Source of the DNA: Methylomarinovum caldicuralii
Lineage (GTDB): Bacteria > Pseudomonadota > Gammaproteobacteria > Methylococcales > Methylothermaceae
Assembly: GCF_033126985.1 (NCBI RefSeq)
Contig: NZ_AP024714.1
Location: 1,364,001-1,428,000, forward strand
Reading direction: 5' to 3'
Length of the DNA stretch: 64,000 nt
A program made the translations under genes and the position numbers. Shown one piece after another: positions 27,730 through 40,125 of the stretch; positions within the stretch are counted from its first letter, which is position 1; every line of letters begins with the position of its first letter. The notes beneath the pieces are model-generated. The model saw nothing but the letters and a program-made list of their open reading frames with translations. It was not told the DNA's origin and made no database searches.

Positions 27730-29007
27730 TCATCGCCGGCTGGCTGCCAGCGCCGCCGGGGGCAGCAGCCGACTTTCCAGTTCCAGTTCCTGTGCCAGGC
27801 GCCGTTGGGCGCGGCGGGCATGGGATTTTTCCGGGTAGGGGCCGACGACCACCCGTCCCTCGAGGAAGCGTGCCGGGTAGGGTGGCCCCTGGTGGCGCAG
27901 GATCGCGGTGACGATGCGGCTTTCCAGAAGCGGGCGCGGTTTGAGAACCAGATACCAGCCGGGCTGCAGCGGCGGCGGCTGGTAGGCGTAGCGCCACCGG
28001 GCGGGGTGGGAAACCCGGGGCAGGGAGGCGAGATAATCGGCCCAGCGAGGGGCGTCGGCCAGGACCGGCAGCGGAATCCCGCGGGCCTCGGCCACGGCGC
28101 GGTCCACCCGCCGCCAGTCGATCGGGCGCCCGGTCTGTGTTTGCGCCTGGCGCAGCCGCCGCTCCAGATCCCGCCACAGGGCGCTCAGGGTGCGGGGGTC
28201 CTGGGACAGGGGGCGGTGGATTTCCAGCAACAGTTCCTTTCCGCGCCAGCCCAGCAGATAGGGCTGATCCACGATCGTCACCGGCGTTCCTTCGCCGACA
28301 CGGGAAAACAGGCGGGCGATGTCCTCCGGATAGAGACGGATGCAGCCGTGACTGATGCGCAGGCCGACCCCGTAAGGCTTGTTGGTTCCGTGGATCAGAT
28401 AACTGCGCCATCCCAGACGCAGGGCGTGGTTCCCCAGCGGGTTCTCCGGGCCGGGCGGCACGATTTTCGGCAGCGGATCGCCCTTGCGGGCGTGTTCGCG
28501 GCGGATGGATTCGGGCACGACCCAGCGCGGATGGGCGATTTTTTCCACGATCCGGGTACGCCCTGTGGGGGTGTTCCAGCCGGCCCGGCCGATGCCCACC
28601 GGATAGGTCGCCACCGTCTGCGGCTCGCCTGCGGAAAAGTGAAACAGCCGCATGGCGGCGAGGTTGACCACGATGCCTTCGCGGGGGGCGTCGGGCAGAA
28701 GGAAGGCCAGCGGCAGCAGGATCTCGCGGCCCGCTTCCGGGGCCCAGGGGTCGATGCCGGGGTTGGCGTCCTGGATCGCCTGCAGGCCGATGTCGAAGTA
28801 GCGGGCGACGTCGGCCAGGGTATCGCCGGGTTGAAGCTGCAGGGTGGCCAGCCGGCCGATTACATCCCCGTCGGGATGACGGTGGATGGGGCCGATCTGG
28901 GGTTCCCGGCCGGCGTTCAGAAGCGGCGGGAACGACTGGCAGCCTGCCGTCAGCAGGACCAGCAGGCTCAGGAGGAATGTCAGCGTTTGTCGATGAGAAA
29001 CAGCCAT
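27730..29007 (-). CDS. LysM-containing L,D-transpeptidase lipoprotein
   Basis: 425 residues. The lipobox LTAGC ends the signal sequence, so it is probably a lipoprotein. A LysM-like segment (LQPGDTLADVARYFDIGLQA) is at about 60-80, the YkuD catalytic domain at about 110-260 with HGTNKPYGVGLRISHGCIRL (catalytic Cys in SHGC), and a SPOR-like region at the C-terminus with RVVVGPYPEKSHARRAQRRL. It forms 3-3 peptidoglycan crosslinks or attaches proteins to the wall. The start overlaps the methyltransferase gene upstream by 28 bases. Confidence 0.9.
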   Translation of the reverse strand: MAVSHRQTLTFLLSLLVLLTAGCQSFPPLLNAGREPQIGPIHRHPDGDVIGRLATLQLQPGDTLADVARYFDIGLQAIQDANPGIDPWAPEAGREILLPLAFLLPDAPREGIVVNLAAMRLFHFSAGEPQTVATYPVGIGRAGWNTPTGRTRIVEKIAHPRWVVPESIRREHARKGDPLPKIVPPGPENPLGNHALRLGWRSYLIHGTNKPYGVGLRISHGCIRLYPEDIARLFSRVGEGTPVTIVDQPYLLGWRGKELLLEIHRPLSQDPRTLSALWRDLERRLRQAQTQTGRPIDWRRVDRAVAEARGIPLPVLADAPRWADYLASLPRVSHPARWRYAYQPPPLQPGWYLVLKPRPLLESRIVTAILRHQGPPYPARFLEGRVVVGPYPEKSHARRAQRRLAQELELESRLLPPAALAASRR

Positions 29008-29546
29008 GGCGGTCTGCGGCGCCCTTGCGGAATCACGGTGCGCCAGGATAACAGATCGGCCGGCTGGCGGTAGAGCCAGTCCCGGACCGTTTCGCATTCC
29101 TGGCGGCCGCCAGGGTGGCCGGTGTAGGCGATGAGGCTGATGCGGCCGCCGGGGGCGAGCAGCGCCAGCGCCTTTTCCAGCGCCGCGGTCGTGGTGGCGG
29201 CTGTCGTGGTCAGGCGCTTGTCGCCGCGGGGCAAGTAGCCCAAGTTGAACATCACCGCCCGCAGATGCGGGCGCCAAGCGTCCGGCACTGCCTGATCCAT
29301 GTGCTCGTGTCCCAGGCAGAGCCAGGTCACCCTGGCTGTCAGCCCTGCCTGCCGGAGCCGCTCCCGGGCCTGCCGGAGGGCCTGGGGCTGGATGTCGAAG
29401 GCCAGCACCCGGCCGTTTTCGCCCACCCGGCGGGCCAGGAACAGGGTGTCATGGCCGTTGCCGGCGGTGGCGTCGATGGAGGCATCCCCGGGATGCAGAC
29501 GGGCGGCGATGGCGCGTTGGGCCAGATCAGTGAGGCAGACGTGCAT
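28980..29546 (-). CDS. class I SAM-dependent methyltransferase, YtqB-like
   Basis: 188 residues. DATAGNGHDTLFLARRVGENG is the SAM-binding motif I, and FNLGYLPRGDKRLTT is the motif IV region typical of the YtqB/putative rRNA methylase family (PF06962). The substrate is probably tRNA in the best-known relatives; not certain here. The start ATG at 29546 was chosen because the family begins there. It overlaps its upstream and downstream neighbours by 20 and 28 bases in a three-gene unit. Confidence 0.85.
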   Translation of the reverse strand: MHVCLTDLAQRAIAARLHPGDASIDATAGNGHDTLFLARRVGENGRVLAFDIQPQALRQARERLRQAGLTARVTWLCLGHEHMDQAVPDAWRPHLRAVMFNLGYLPRGDKRLTTTAATTTAALEKALALLAPGGRISLIAYTGHPGGRQECETVRDWLYRQPADLLSWRTVIPQGRRRPPWLFLIDKR

Positions 29547-30552
29547 GGTAGCGGCGCAGATCGATTTCGGGCGGCAAAGGGGCGTCATGGCACAGGTGCT
29601 CGGCCAAAAGGCGGGTGACGCGCGGTGCCAGCAGGCTGCCCTTGGAGCCCAGGCCGTTGCAGAGCGCAACCCGGGGATGCTGCGGGTGGCGGCCGACGAT
29701 GGGGTGATGGTCGAGGGTGTTGGGGCGGATGCCGGCGCGGACCTCCAGTACTTCGATTTGCGGAGGCGTCTCGAAACAGTCCCGCAGGCGTCCGAGGAGG
29801 GCAGCGGTTTCCTCCGCCCGTACCGTTTCCGTCAGCGGCTGCCAGCGGTAGCTGGCTCCGACGCGCCATTTCCCTTCCTCCCGGGGCTGGAACCAGATGC
29901 CGTAATGGCAGGGAAAGGTGGGCAGCGGCGGGGTGGCGGTCACGGTGAGGATCTGCCCCCGGCTCGGTTGCCACGGCAGCCAGTCGAACCACGGATTGTG
30001 CATCACCCGCCAGCCTTCGCAGAAGACGACTTGGGCGCCGGCTTCGGGCTTGCGGGGATCAAGGCGCTGATGATGAAGGATACCCTGTTGCCGGAACCAG
30101 CGTTGCAGGCAGTCGAGCAGCTTCTCGGTTTCCAGGTGGGCGGTCCGGCGCAGCCAGACGCCGCCATGGGGGGCCTTGAGGCCGCTGCCGACGGCCTCGA
30201 TCTCGTCGCCGAAAAAGGGGGCATAGGCGGGATCCTGCCACCGGCGGCGGGCCTGTTCCCGTTCGCCCGGGTTCAGGTACAGGCGCAGGCGGGGGCGTTC
30301 GACCCAGAAGCGTTGCCCGAACTGCCGTTCCAGCGCCTGATAACAGCGGTGGGCTGCGGCCAGATAGGTTTCGAAGGCCGGGGTTTTCACCCAGCGCCTG
30401 CCCGTCACCGGCGTCACCAGGCCGGCGGCGGTGCGGGAGGCGTTGTCGCCGCCGGCATCGACGATGCGCACCGCCATTCCCCGCTGCAAAAGATGCCAGG
30501 CCAGCAGGCTGCCGGCCAGTCCCTGGCCGACGATGAGGATTTCTTCGCGCAT
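29527..30552 (-). CDS. FAD-dependent oxidoreductase of the DAO family
   Basis: 341 residues. The N-terminal dinucleotide fold ILIVGQGLAGSLLAWHLLQRG and the C-terminal GIRPNTLDHHPIVGRHP with GLGSKGSLLAPR are D-amino-acid-oxidase-like, closest in feel to glycine oxidase and to the oxidase half of MnmC. The substrate cannot be read from the sequence. First gene of the unit with the methyltransferase and L,D-transpeptidase; divergent from surE. Confidence 0.85.
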   Translation of the reverse strand: MREEILIVGQGLAGSLLAWHLLQRGMAVRIVDAGGDNASRTAAGLVTPVTGRRWVKTPAFETYLAAAHRCYQALERQFGQRFWVERPRLRLYLNPGEREQARRRWQDPAYAPFFGDEIEAVGSGLKAPHGGVWLRRTAHLETEKLLDCLQRWFRQQGILHHQRLDPRKPEAGAQVVFCEGWRVMHNPWFDWLPWQPSRGQILTVTATPPLPTFPCHYGIWFQPREEGKWRVGASYRWQPLTETVRAEETAALLGRLRDCFETPPQIEVLEVRAGIRPNTLDHHPIVGRHPQHPRVALCNGLGSKGSLLAPRVTRLLAEHLCHDAPLPPEIDLRRYHARLPH

Positions 30553-30622
30553 GGCGTGATTTCCCAGTTCTTCAGGCGGCTATTTTAGGTACAATTGCAA
30601 CGATTTGTTGTAAAAATACCCT

Positions 30623-31375
30623 ATGCACATTCTCATCAGCAACGACGACGGCTACACCGCCGAGGGACTGGTTCGCCTGGCCCGGGCGTTGAGCACCCAT
30701 GGCCGGGTCACCGTGGTGGCCCCGGACCGTAACCGCAGCGGCGCCAGTAATTCCCTGACCCTGGACCGGCCGCTGCGGGTCGCCCGGATGGACAACGGCT
30801 TCTACCGGGTGGACGGCACCCCCACCGACTGCGTCCACCTGGCCATCACCGGCCTGTTGGACGAGGAGCCGGACATGGTGTTCGCGGGTATCAACCACGG
30901 CGCCAATCTGGGTGACGACGTGCTCTATTCCGGCACCGTCGCCGCCGCCACTGAGGGGCGCTTTCTCGGCCTGCCGGCGATCGCCGTTTCCCTGACCGGG
31001 GAGGATCCCAGGCACTTCGACACCGCCGTGGCGGTGGCGCTGCGCCTGTTCGAGCAGGTCCGACGCCATCCATTGCCGGCGGACACCATCCTCAACGTCA
31101 ACGTCCCCGATCTGCCTTTGGCGCAGATCCAGGGCTTCCGGGCCACCCGGCTGGGCCAGCGCCACAAGGCTGAGCCGGTGATTCAGGACACCGATCCCCG
31201 CGGTCGTCCCATCTACTGGGTGGGGCCGGCCGGCCCGGAACAGGATGCCGGCCCTGGAACCGACTTTCACGCCATCCGCCAGGGTTGTGTGTCGGTGACG
31301 CCGCTGCAGATCGATCTGACCCGTCACGATGCCATCGACACCCTCGCCGCCTGGCTGCCGGAGGAAGAAAAATGA
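30623..31375 (+). CDS. surE: 5'/3'-nucleotidase SurE
   Basis: 250 residues. The N-terminus [15 protein letters not shown] holds the metal-binding Asp pair, followed by [16 protein letters not shown] and [21 protein letters not shown], all family hallmarks. It removes phosphate from nucleoside monophosphates and polyphosphate in the cytoplasm. The 70-base divergent region upstream contains TACAAT at 30590 and a near-palindrome TTGCAAC/GTTGTAA around 30595-30613, possible control sites with little support. The stop overlaps the pcm start. Confidence 0.96.
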   Translation: MHILISNDDGYTAEGLVRLARALSTHGRVTVVAPDRNRSGASNSLTLDRPLRVARMDNGFYRVDGTPTDCVHLAITGLLDEEPDMVFAGINHGANLGDDVLYSGTVAAATEGRFLGLPAIAVSLTGEDPRHFDTAVAVALRLFEQVRRHPLPADTILNVNVPDLPLAQIQGFRATRLGQRHKAEPVIQDTDPRGRPIYWVGPAGPEQDAGPGTDFHAIRQGCVSVTPLQIDLTRHDAIDTLAAWLPEEEK

Positions 31376-32031
31376 GCGTTTGCAGAGACGGCATCGGCAT
31401 GACTTCGCGCCGTACCCGCGAGCGCATGGTGGCGCGTCTGCGCCAGCAGGGCATCCGCAGCCTGGAAGTGCTGGAGGCGATGCAGGCGGTGCCGCGCCAT
31501 CTGTTCGTGGAGGAGGCGCTGGCGAGCCGGGCCTACGAGGATACCGCCTTGCCCATCGGCTTCGGCCAGACCATCTCCCAGCCCTATACGGTGGCGCGGA
31601 TGTCGGAACTGGCGGCCGCCGGCCGGCGGCCGCGCAAGGTGCTGGAGGTAGGAACCGGTTCCGGTTATCAGACTGCGGTCCTGGCGCATTTGGCGGATAT
31701 GGTCTATACCGTCGAGCGCATCGAGGCGCTGCAGAAACGGGCCCGCTTCCTGCTCTACGATCTCAAGATCTACAACGTCAAGTACGAGTACAGCGACGGC
31801 GGTTGGGGCTGGGACAAGCACGCCCCCTATGATGCCATCGTCGTCACCGCCGCGGCCCGGGAGATCCCCGACGCCCTGCTGCGTCAGCTGGCCCAGGGCG
31901 GGGTGATGGTCATTCCCATCGAGCAGGCAGGAGGCCAGGTGCTGACCCGCGTGGTCCACACGCCGTCCGGTTTCGAGCTGGAGGAGATCGAGGCGGTGAA
32001 GTTCGTTCCCCTGCTGAGCGGGCTGGGCTGA
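31372..32031 (+). CDS. pcm: protein-L-isoaspartate O-methyltransferase
   Basis: 219 residues from the ATG that overlaps the surE stop (ATGA). [36 protein letters not shown] and [21 protein letters not shown] are the conserved substrate and SAM-binding motifs. It repairs isoaspartyl residues in damaged proteins. The order surE-pcm is common in Gammaproteobacteria, where nlpD-rpoS often follow; here yqaA follows instead. Confidence 0.96.
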   Translation: MSVCRDGIGMTSRRTRERMVARLRQQGIRSLEVLEAMQAVPRHLFVEEALASRAYEDTALPIGFGQTISQPYTVARMSELAAAGRRPRKVLEVGTGSGYQTAVLAHLADMVYTVERIEALQKRARFLLYDLKIYNVKYEYSDGGWGWDKHAPYDAIVVTAAAREIPDALLRQLAQGGVMVIPIEQAGGQVLTRVVHTPSGFELEEIEAVKFVPLLSGLG

Positions 32032-32609
32032 TGTTCGAGTCGCTTTACTTGAAGGTACTGCGCTACGCCCGTCATCCCCATGCCCCCCGTTATCTGGCGG
32101 CGCTGAGCTTTGCCGAGTCGGCCTTCTTTCCCGTTCCGCCGGACGTGATGCTGATCCCCATGGCCCTGGCCAACCCCAGAGCCGCCTGGCGCCTGGCACT
32201 GCTGACCACGGCAGCCTCGGTGCTGGGAGGCCTGCTGGGATACGGCATCGGCTATTTCGCCCTGGCCGCCATCGAGCCGTGGCTGCAGCAGTGGGGTTAC
32301 TGGGAGGCCTACCAGACCGCCCGGGACTGGTTCGGCCGCTGGGGATTCTGGGCGGTGCTGGTGGCCGGTTTCTCGCCGATCCCCTACAAGGTGTTCACCA
32401 TCGCCGCCGGGGCGCTGGCGATGAATCCGCTCGGCTTCGTCCTCGCTTCCTTTCTGGGGCGCGGCGGGCGTTTCTTTCTGGTCGCCGGCCTGATCGCCTG
32501 GGGCGGCGAGCGTCTGGAGCAGGCCATCTACCGCCACGTGCGGACGATCGGCTGGGCCTCGGTGGCGTTGGTGGCAGTCGCTATCGCCCTGTATCTGCTG
32601 CTGCGTTGA
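32031..32609 (+). CDS. yqaA: YqaA-type DedA-family membrane protein
   Basis: 192 residues with about five hydrophobic segments. AALSFAESAFFPVPPDVMLI and VLVAGFSPIPYKVFTIAAGA are the VTT/SNARE-associated (DedA) landmarks for the YqaA branch. It sits in the inner membrane; related proteins act in lipid carrier flipping and membrane homeostasis. The ATG shares one base with the pcm stop. A hairpin terminator follows directly. Confidence 0.9.
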   Translation: MFESLYLKVLRYARHPHAPRYLAALSFAESAFFPVPPDVMLIPMALANPRAAWRLALLTTAASVLGGLLGYGIGYFALAAIEPWLQQWGYWEAYQTARDWFGRWGFWAVLVAGFSPIPYKVFTIAAGALAMNPLGFVLASFLGRGGRFFLVAGLIAWGGERLEQAIYRHVRTIGWASVALVAVAIALYLLLR

Positions 32610-32636
32610 ATCGGGGTCGGTCGTGCCGACCCCGAT
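32610..32636. terminator. GC-rich hairpin between convergent genes
   Basis: ATCGGGGTCGG and CCGACCCCGAT are perfect 11-base arms around a 5-base loop. It lies between the yqaA stop and the stop of the convergent coiled-coil gene. There is no T run on either side, so termination efficiency is uncertain. Confidence 0.65.
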
Positions 32637-32639
32637 CGC

Positions 32640-33161
32640 TCAGTAGTATTTGGCGCGAATGTCACGTACCCGCTGTTCCAACGTGCGGGCAAGACGGCTG
32701 ATTTGTTTCAGCAGTTTGTCGTAGCGCGCCTTGAGCTGATCGTATTCCTGCTCCAGTTCGACCTCTTCGCCCAGCAGGGCGTTTTCCCGCTCGATGAGTT
32801 CGTCATACTGCTCCCGCAGCCGTTCCAGTTCCCGGAGGCGCTCCTCCAGTTTGACCGCCATTTCATCCCGTTCCTCGAGGATGCGCTGGTATTCGCGTGG
32901 CGCGGTTTTCGGGTCGATCTCCCGGAGCAGGTGGTCGTGTTTCTTTATTTGGTGCCGCAATTCGTTGATTTCATGCTTTTCCTCGCGGATGCGCCGGGCC
33001 AGATCGAGCGCCTCCAGCTCGGTCTTGGTCAGATAGGCGCGGACTTCGTCGAGCTTCTTTTCCAGTTGCACGAGGGAATCGTTGACCTCTTCCAGTGCTT
33101 TCTCCAGCGGGCGAAGGTGTTCCTGAATCTTGTCCAGCGTGCTTTCTGCGGTTGCGACCAT
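32640..33161 (-). CDS. coiled-coil protein of unknown function
   Basis: 173 residues, highly charged, with heptad-like Leu spacing from about residue 10 to 165 (VQLEKKLDEVRAYLTKTELE; ERLRELERLREQYDELIERE). No signal peptide, membrane segment or catalytic motif is seen. A conserved-looking break DPKTAPREYQRIL occurs near residue 85. I do not recognise the family. AGGGAGAAA precedes the ATG. It lies downstream of ettA, separated by a hairpin, and could be a structural or scaffold protein. Confidence 0.8.
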   Translation of the reverse strand: MVATAESTLDKIQEHLRPLEKALEEVNDSLVQLEKKLDEVRAYLTKTELEALDLARRIREEKHEINELRHQIKKHDHLLREIDPKTAPREYQRILEERDEMAVKLEERLRELERLREQYDELIERENALLGEEVELEQEYDQLKARYDKLLKQISRLARTLEQRVRDIRAKYY

Positions 33162-33206
33162 GGTTTTCTCCCTGTTGTGTAATGGATGTCCTGTTTCTAA
33201 TTGGGG

Positions 33207-33237
33207 GCCGGGGCCGTAAAAACCAAGCGGCCCCGGC
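33207..33237 (-). terminator. GC-rich hairpin between ettA and the coiled-coil gene
   Basis: GCCGGGGCCG and CGGCCCCGGC are perfect 10-base arms with an 11-base loop. It starts 6 bases beyond the ettA stop and lacks a T run after the stem, so it may terminate weakly or protect the transcript end. Confidence 0.6.
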
Positions 33238-33242
33238 TGCCG

Positions 33243-34910
<1,668 letters not shown>

Positions 34911-35035
34911 GGATTTTTTACACGCTTTGGTTGGCGGGAATGGAGAGGATTGTACCGGATTTTGCTGGCCGCAGGCGTGCGGCCCGCTTAGAATGGTATG
35001 ATTTTCTCAAGGTTTCTGACAGGGGAAGACGCATC

Positions 35036-36292
<1,257 letters not shown>

Positions 36293-36338
36293 GGTGGTGC
36301 GCCAACGCGCCGAATCTGGTGATGGTTGATCAGCGGTA

Positions 36339-36788
36339 ATGCACTGTCCTTTTTGCGAAGCCCCCGACACCCGCGTGGTGGATACCCGTCTGACGCCGGA
36401 CGGCAAGGTACGCCGCCGGCGTGAATGCGTCCGCTGCAAGGAGCGTTTTACCACTTACGAAACCGCGGAGCTGAATCTGCCCCGGGTGGTCAAGCGCGAC
36501 GGCCGCCGCGAGCCTTTCGACGAGGCCAAGCTGCGCGCCGGGCTGCTGCGGGCGCTGGAAAAGCGGCCGGTGGAAAGCGCGCGCATTGATACGGCGGTGC
36601 AGCATATCATCACCACGCTGATGCGCTCCGGTGAGCGGGAGGTGCCGTCGCGGGCCATCGGCGAGCTGGTGATGGAGGCGCTCAAGGGGCTCGACCGGGT
36701 CGCCTACGTGCGCTTCGCCTCCGTCTATCGCAGCTTCGAGGACGTGGACGAATTCCGCCGGGTCATCGAAGGGCTGGAGCAGGAATGA
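36339..36788 (+). CDS. nrdR: transcriptional repressor NrdR
   Basis: 149 residues. A zinc ribbon [17 protein letters not shown] with the second pair [12 protein letters not shown], then the ATP-cone ([20 protein letters not shown]). It represses ribonucleotide reductase operons by binding NrdR boxes in response to ATP/dATP. Full length for the family. The stop overlaps the ribD start by 4 bases. Confidence 0.97.
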   Translation: MHCPFCEAPDTRVVDTRLTPDGKVRRRRECVRCKERFTTYETAELNLPRVVKRDGRREPFDEAKLRAGLLRALEKRPVESARIDTAVQHIITTLMRSGEREVPSRAIGELVMEALKGLDRVAYVRFASVYRSFEDVDEFRRVIEGLEQE

Positions 36789-37876
36789 CGCCGGCATCCG
36801 ATCACCTGTGGATGGCCCGTGCCCTGCGCCTGGCCGAAAAAGGCCGCTACACCACCGATCCCAACCCCCGGGTCGGCTGCGTGCTTGTCAAGGATGGCCG
36901 GGTGGTGGGGGAGGGTTGGCACCGCCGCGCCGGCGGGCCCCATGCCGAGATCGAGGCTCTGAAGATGGCCGGAGAGGCAGCCCGCGGCGCCGACTGCTAC
37001 GTGACGCTGGAACCGTGCTGTCACCACGGCCGCACTCCGCCCTGCACCGAGGCGCTGATCAAGGCCGGGATCAGCCGGGTGGTGGCGGCGATGGCCGATC
37101 CCAATCCCCGGGTGGCAGGCGGCGGGCTCAAACGCCTGCAGGCGGACGGCATCGAGGCCGTATGCGGCGTTCTGGAAACGGAGGCCGAGGCGCTCAACCG
37201 GGGTTTCGTCAGCCGACACCGCCGCGGCCGCCCCTGGGTGACCGCCAAGCTGGCCGCCAGCCTCGACGGCCGCACCGCCCTGGCCTCCGGGGAGAGCAAG
37301 TGGATCACCTCGCCCCAGGCCCGCGCCGATGTCCACCGTTTGCGGGCGGGAAGTTCGGCGGTTCTCACCGGCATCGGCACGGTGCTGGCGGACAATCCCC
37401 GCCTCGACGCCCGCCTGGGGGATACCGACGTCGTCCAGCCGCTGCGGGTGGTGGTCGATTCCCGCCTGCGGATGCCGCCGACGGCCCGCATGCTCGACCT
37501 GCCCGGCCGAACCCTGATCGCCTGCTGTCATCCCGACCCGGCCCGGCGCGCGGCGCTGGAGGCGGCGGGCGCCGAGATCTGGGTGGCTCCGATCAGGGAA
37601 GGGCGGGTGGATCTGGCGGCCCTACTGGAGGAATTGGCCCGGCGGGAGGTCAATGAAGTGCTGGTGGAAGCCGGTTCCACCCTCAACGGCGCCCTGGCGG
37701 CAGCCGGCTTGGTGGACGAATGGGTGATCTATCTGGCGCCCTGTCTGCTGGGAGACGAAGGCCGCGGCCTTTTCCATCTGCCCGGTATCGGGAAGATGGC
37801 GGACCGTATCGGGTTGAGGTTCGTAGAAACCCGCCGGATCGGTCCGGATTTGCGCATCAAAGTCCAACCCCGATAA
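36785..37876 (+). CDS. ribD: bifunctional pyrimidine deaminase/reductase RibD
   Basis: 363 residues. The deaminase domain (about 1-145) has the zinc motifs [12 protein letters not shown] and [16 protein letters not shown]; the reductase domain (about 150-360) begins [18 protein letters not shown] and has [15 protein letters not shown] and [16 protein letters not shown]. It carries out the second and third steps of riboflavin synthesis. Coupled to nrdR by ATGA. Confidence 0.96.
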   Translation: MTPASDHLWMARALRLAEKGRYTTDPNPRVGCVLVKDGRVVGEGWHRRAGGPHAEIEALKMAGEAARGADCYVTLEPCCHHGRTPPCTEALIKAGISRVVAAMADPNPRVAGGGLKRLQADGIEAVCGVLETEAEALNRGFVSRHRRGRPWVTAKLAASLDGRTALASGESKWITSPQARADVHRLRAGSSAVLTGIGTVLADNPRLDARLGDTDVVQPLRVVVDSRLRMPPTARMLDLPGRTLIACCHPDPARRAALEAAGAEIWVAPIREGRVDLAALLEELARREVNEVLVEAGSTLNGALAAAGLVDEWVIYLAPCLLGDEGRGLFHLPGIGKMADRIGLRFVETRRIGPDLRIKVQPR

Positions 37877-37894
37877 TTTATACCGTTATCTTGT

Positions 37895-38542
37895 ATGTTT
37901 ACTGGAATCATTCAGGCCGTCGGCACCATCGAAGCTGTCACCCCCCGGGGTGGGGATGTGCGTCTGCGCGTCGCTACCGGCAAGCTCCCGCTCGATGAAG
38001 TCGGGCTGGGCGACAGCATCGCCGTCAGCGGCGTGTGCCTGACCGCCGTGGAACTGGCGGAACGCACCTTCGCTGCCGACGTTTCCCGCGAAACCCTGTC
38101 GAAGACTACCCTGGGGAAAGCCTGGGTCGGCAGCCCGGTCAACCTGGAGCTGGCGATGACGCCCACGACCCGCTTCGGCGGCCACATCGTCTCCGGCCAC
38201 GTGGACGGCATCGGCGAGGTGATCGCCAAGTGGGACGACGGCCGCTCGGTGCGTTTCCGCATCCGCGCGCCGCGCCAGCTGGCGCGTTACATCGCCTCCA
38301 AGGGCTCCATCTGTGTCGATGGCATCAGCCTCACGGTCAACCAAGTCGACGGCGCCGACTTCGAGGTCAACATCGTGCCCCACACTTTGCAGGAGACGAC
38401 TCTGGGAACCACCACCGTGGGCGACAGGGTCAATCTGGAGGTGGATCTGATCGCCCGCTATCTGGAGCGCCTGTTGCTGGGAGACGGGGCCGGCGGCGGG
38501 CTTCAGGACCTGTTGCAACGCAGCGGATTTACGCATCCATGA
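37895..38542 (+). CDS. ribE: riboflavin synthase, alpha subunit
   Basis: 215 residues built of two similar barrels, beginning MFTGIIQAVGTIEAV, with GDSIAVSGVCLTAVEL in the first and SKGSICVDGISLTVNQVDG in the second. It dismutates 6,7-dimethyl-8-ribityllumazine to riboflavin. Also called ribC in some genomes. The 18-base gap to ribD is AT-rich; no FMN riboswitch is seen. Stop overlaps ribBA start. Confidence 0.96.
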   Translation: MFTGIIQAVGTIEAVTPRGGDVRLRVATGKLPLDEVGLGDSIAVSGVCLTAVELAERTFAADVSRETLSKTTLGKAWVGSPVNLELAMTPTTRFGGHIVSGHVDGIGEVIAKWDDGRSVRFRIRAPRQLARYIASKGSICVDGISLTVNQVDGADFEVNIVPHTLQETTLGTTTVGDRVNLEVDLIARYLERLLLGDGAGGGLQDLLQRSGFTHP

Positions 38543-39639
38543 ACACCATCGAAGAAATCATCGGCGATCTGCGCCAGGGCAGGATGGTCATCATCCTCGA
38601 CGATGAAGCCCGCGAGAACGAGGGCGATCTGGTGCTGGCGGCCAGTTTCACCCGTCCCGAGGACATCAACTTCATGGCCCGTTACGCCCGCGGCCTGATC
38701 TGCCTGACCCTGACCCGGGAGCGCTGCCAGCAGCTGCGCCTGCCGCTGATGGTGGACGAGAACCGCACCCCGCACCGGACCAACTTCACCGTCTCCATCG
38801 ACGCCGCCGAGGGGATCACCACCGGCATCTCCGCCGCCGACCGGGCCCGCACCATTCAGGTGGCGGTGGCCCCCGATGCCAAACCCGAGGATCTGGTCCA
38901 GCCCGGCCACATCTTCCCGCTCATGGCGCATCCCGGCGGGGTGCTGAGCCGGGCCGGGCACACCGAGGCCGGCTGCGACCTGGCACGGCTGGCGGGGTTG
39001 GAGCCGGCGGCAGTGATCGTCGAGATCCTCAACGAGGACGGCACCATGGCACGGCGGCCGCAGCTGGAAAGATTCGCCCGCAAACATGGCCTGAAAATGG
39101 GCACCATCGCCGATCTGATCCGCTACCGGCTGGCGCACGAGAAGACCGTCGAACGCGTGAGCGAGTGCCGTTTTCCCACTGAATACGGGGAATTTCGCTT
39201 GATCGCGTTTCAGGACAGCATCGATAATAAACTCCATCTGGCGCTGGTGATGGGCGAGGTGGCCGGCGACAAGCCGGTGCTGGTGCGCGTCCACGCCCGC
39301 AATCTGCTGGCCGATCTGCTCGCTTCCGAACGCGAACCGGGATTGCCGCTGCGGCGGGCGATGCAGCGCATCGCCGAGGAAGGCCGCGGTGTGGTGGTCG
39401 TCATCCGCAACGAGGAAGACACCCGTTCCCTGGTGGAAAAGATCCACCGCTATCAGCTGGAGGACAACGGGGTCGAGATTCCCCAGGAGGAAGCGCCGGA
39501 GGACTGGCGCACCACCGGCACGGGCGCCCAGATCCTCGCCGATCTGGGGCTGAGGAAACTGCGCGTCTTGGGCGCGCCGAAAAAATTCAAGGGCCTGCCG
39601 GGCTTCGGCCTGGAAGTGGTCGATTACGTGGAGATTTGA
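38539..39639 (+). CDS. ribBA: DHBP synthase fused to a degenerate GTP cyclohydrolase II domain
   Basis: 366 residues. The N-terminal RibB domain (about 1-205) is intact: DDEARENEGDLVLAASF, DENRTPHRTNFTVSIDA, HPGGVLSRAGHTEA. The C-terminal RibA domain lacks the zinc cysteines: where active enzymes read VHSEC-(n)-CDCG, this reads VRVHARNLLADLLASEREPG. So 3,4-dihydroxy-2-butanone 4-phosphate synthesis is expected but GTP cyclohydrolase II activity is not, and a separate ribA should exist elsewhere. Such RibB-X forms are known in Proteobacteria. It sits between ribE and ribH. Confidence 0.94.
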   Translation: MNTIEEIIGDLRQGRMVIILDDEARENEGDLVLAASFTRPEDINFMARYARGLICLTLTRERCQQLRLPLMVDENRTPHRTNFTVSIDAAEGITTGISAADRARTIQVAVAPDAKPEDLVQPGHIFPLMAHPGGVLSRAGHTEAGCDLARLAGLEPAAVIVEILNEDGTMARRPQLERFARKHGLKMGTIADLIRYRLAHEKTVERVSECRFPTEYGEFRLIAFQDSIDNKLHLALVMGEVAGDKPVLVRVHARNLLADLLASEREPGLPLRRAMQRIAEEGRGVVVVIRNEEDTRSLVEKIHRYQLEDNGVEIPQEEAPEDWRTTGTGAQILADLGLRKLRVLGAPKKFKGLPGFGLEVVDYVEI

Positions 39640-39645
39640 GAACCG

Positions 39646-40125
39646 ATGAGCGACATCCGGATTTGCGAAGGTCAACTGAATGCTGCAGGGATGCGTTTCA
39701 CCCTGGTGGCGGCCCGCTTCAACGGCTTCATCGTCGATGCCCTGCAACAGGGCGCGATCGACGCCCTGCTGCGGCACGGCGCCGATCCCGGCGACATCCG
39801 CGTGGTGAAGGTGCCCGGTGCCTTCGAAATGCCCCTGGCGATCAAGGCGGTGGCGGAGAAGGGCGACAGCGATGCCGTCATCGCCCTGGGGGCGGTGATC
39901 CGCGGCGCGACGCCGCATTTCGATTACGTTGCCGGCGAGTGCGTCAAGGGCATGGCCCAGACCATGATGCAGCGGGGAATTCCAGTCGCCTTCGGCGTGC
40001 TGACCTGCGACACCATCGAGCAGGCCATCGAGCGGGCCGGCACCAAGGCCGGCAACAAGGGGGCCGAGGCGGCGGTCACCGCCATCGAGATGGTCGATCT
40101 GCTGCGGCGCCTGAAAGCCTCATGA
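39646..40125 (+). CDS. ribH: 6,7-dimethyl-8-ribityllumazine synthase
   Basis: 159 residues. [53 protein letters not shown] and [20 protein letters not shown] are the conserved active-site segments, including His in PHFDYV. It condenses the RibB and RibD products. Stop overlaps nusB start by 4 bases. Confidence 0.97.
   Translation: MSDIRICEGQLNAAGMRFTLVAARFNGFIVDALQQGAIDALLRHGADPGDIRVVKVPGAFEMPLAIKAVAEKGDSDAVIALGAVIRGATPHFDYVAGECVKGMAQTMMQRGIPVAFGVLTCDTIEQAIERAGTKAGNKGAEAAVTAIEMVDLLRRLKAS

Noticed and set aside
37877-37894. FMN riboswitch before ribE
   Set aside because: Only 18 bases separate ribD and ribE, far too short, and no RFN-element sequence is present upstream of ribD either.
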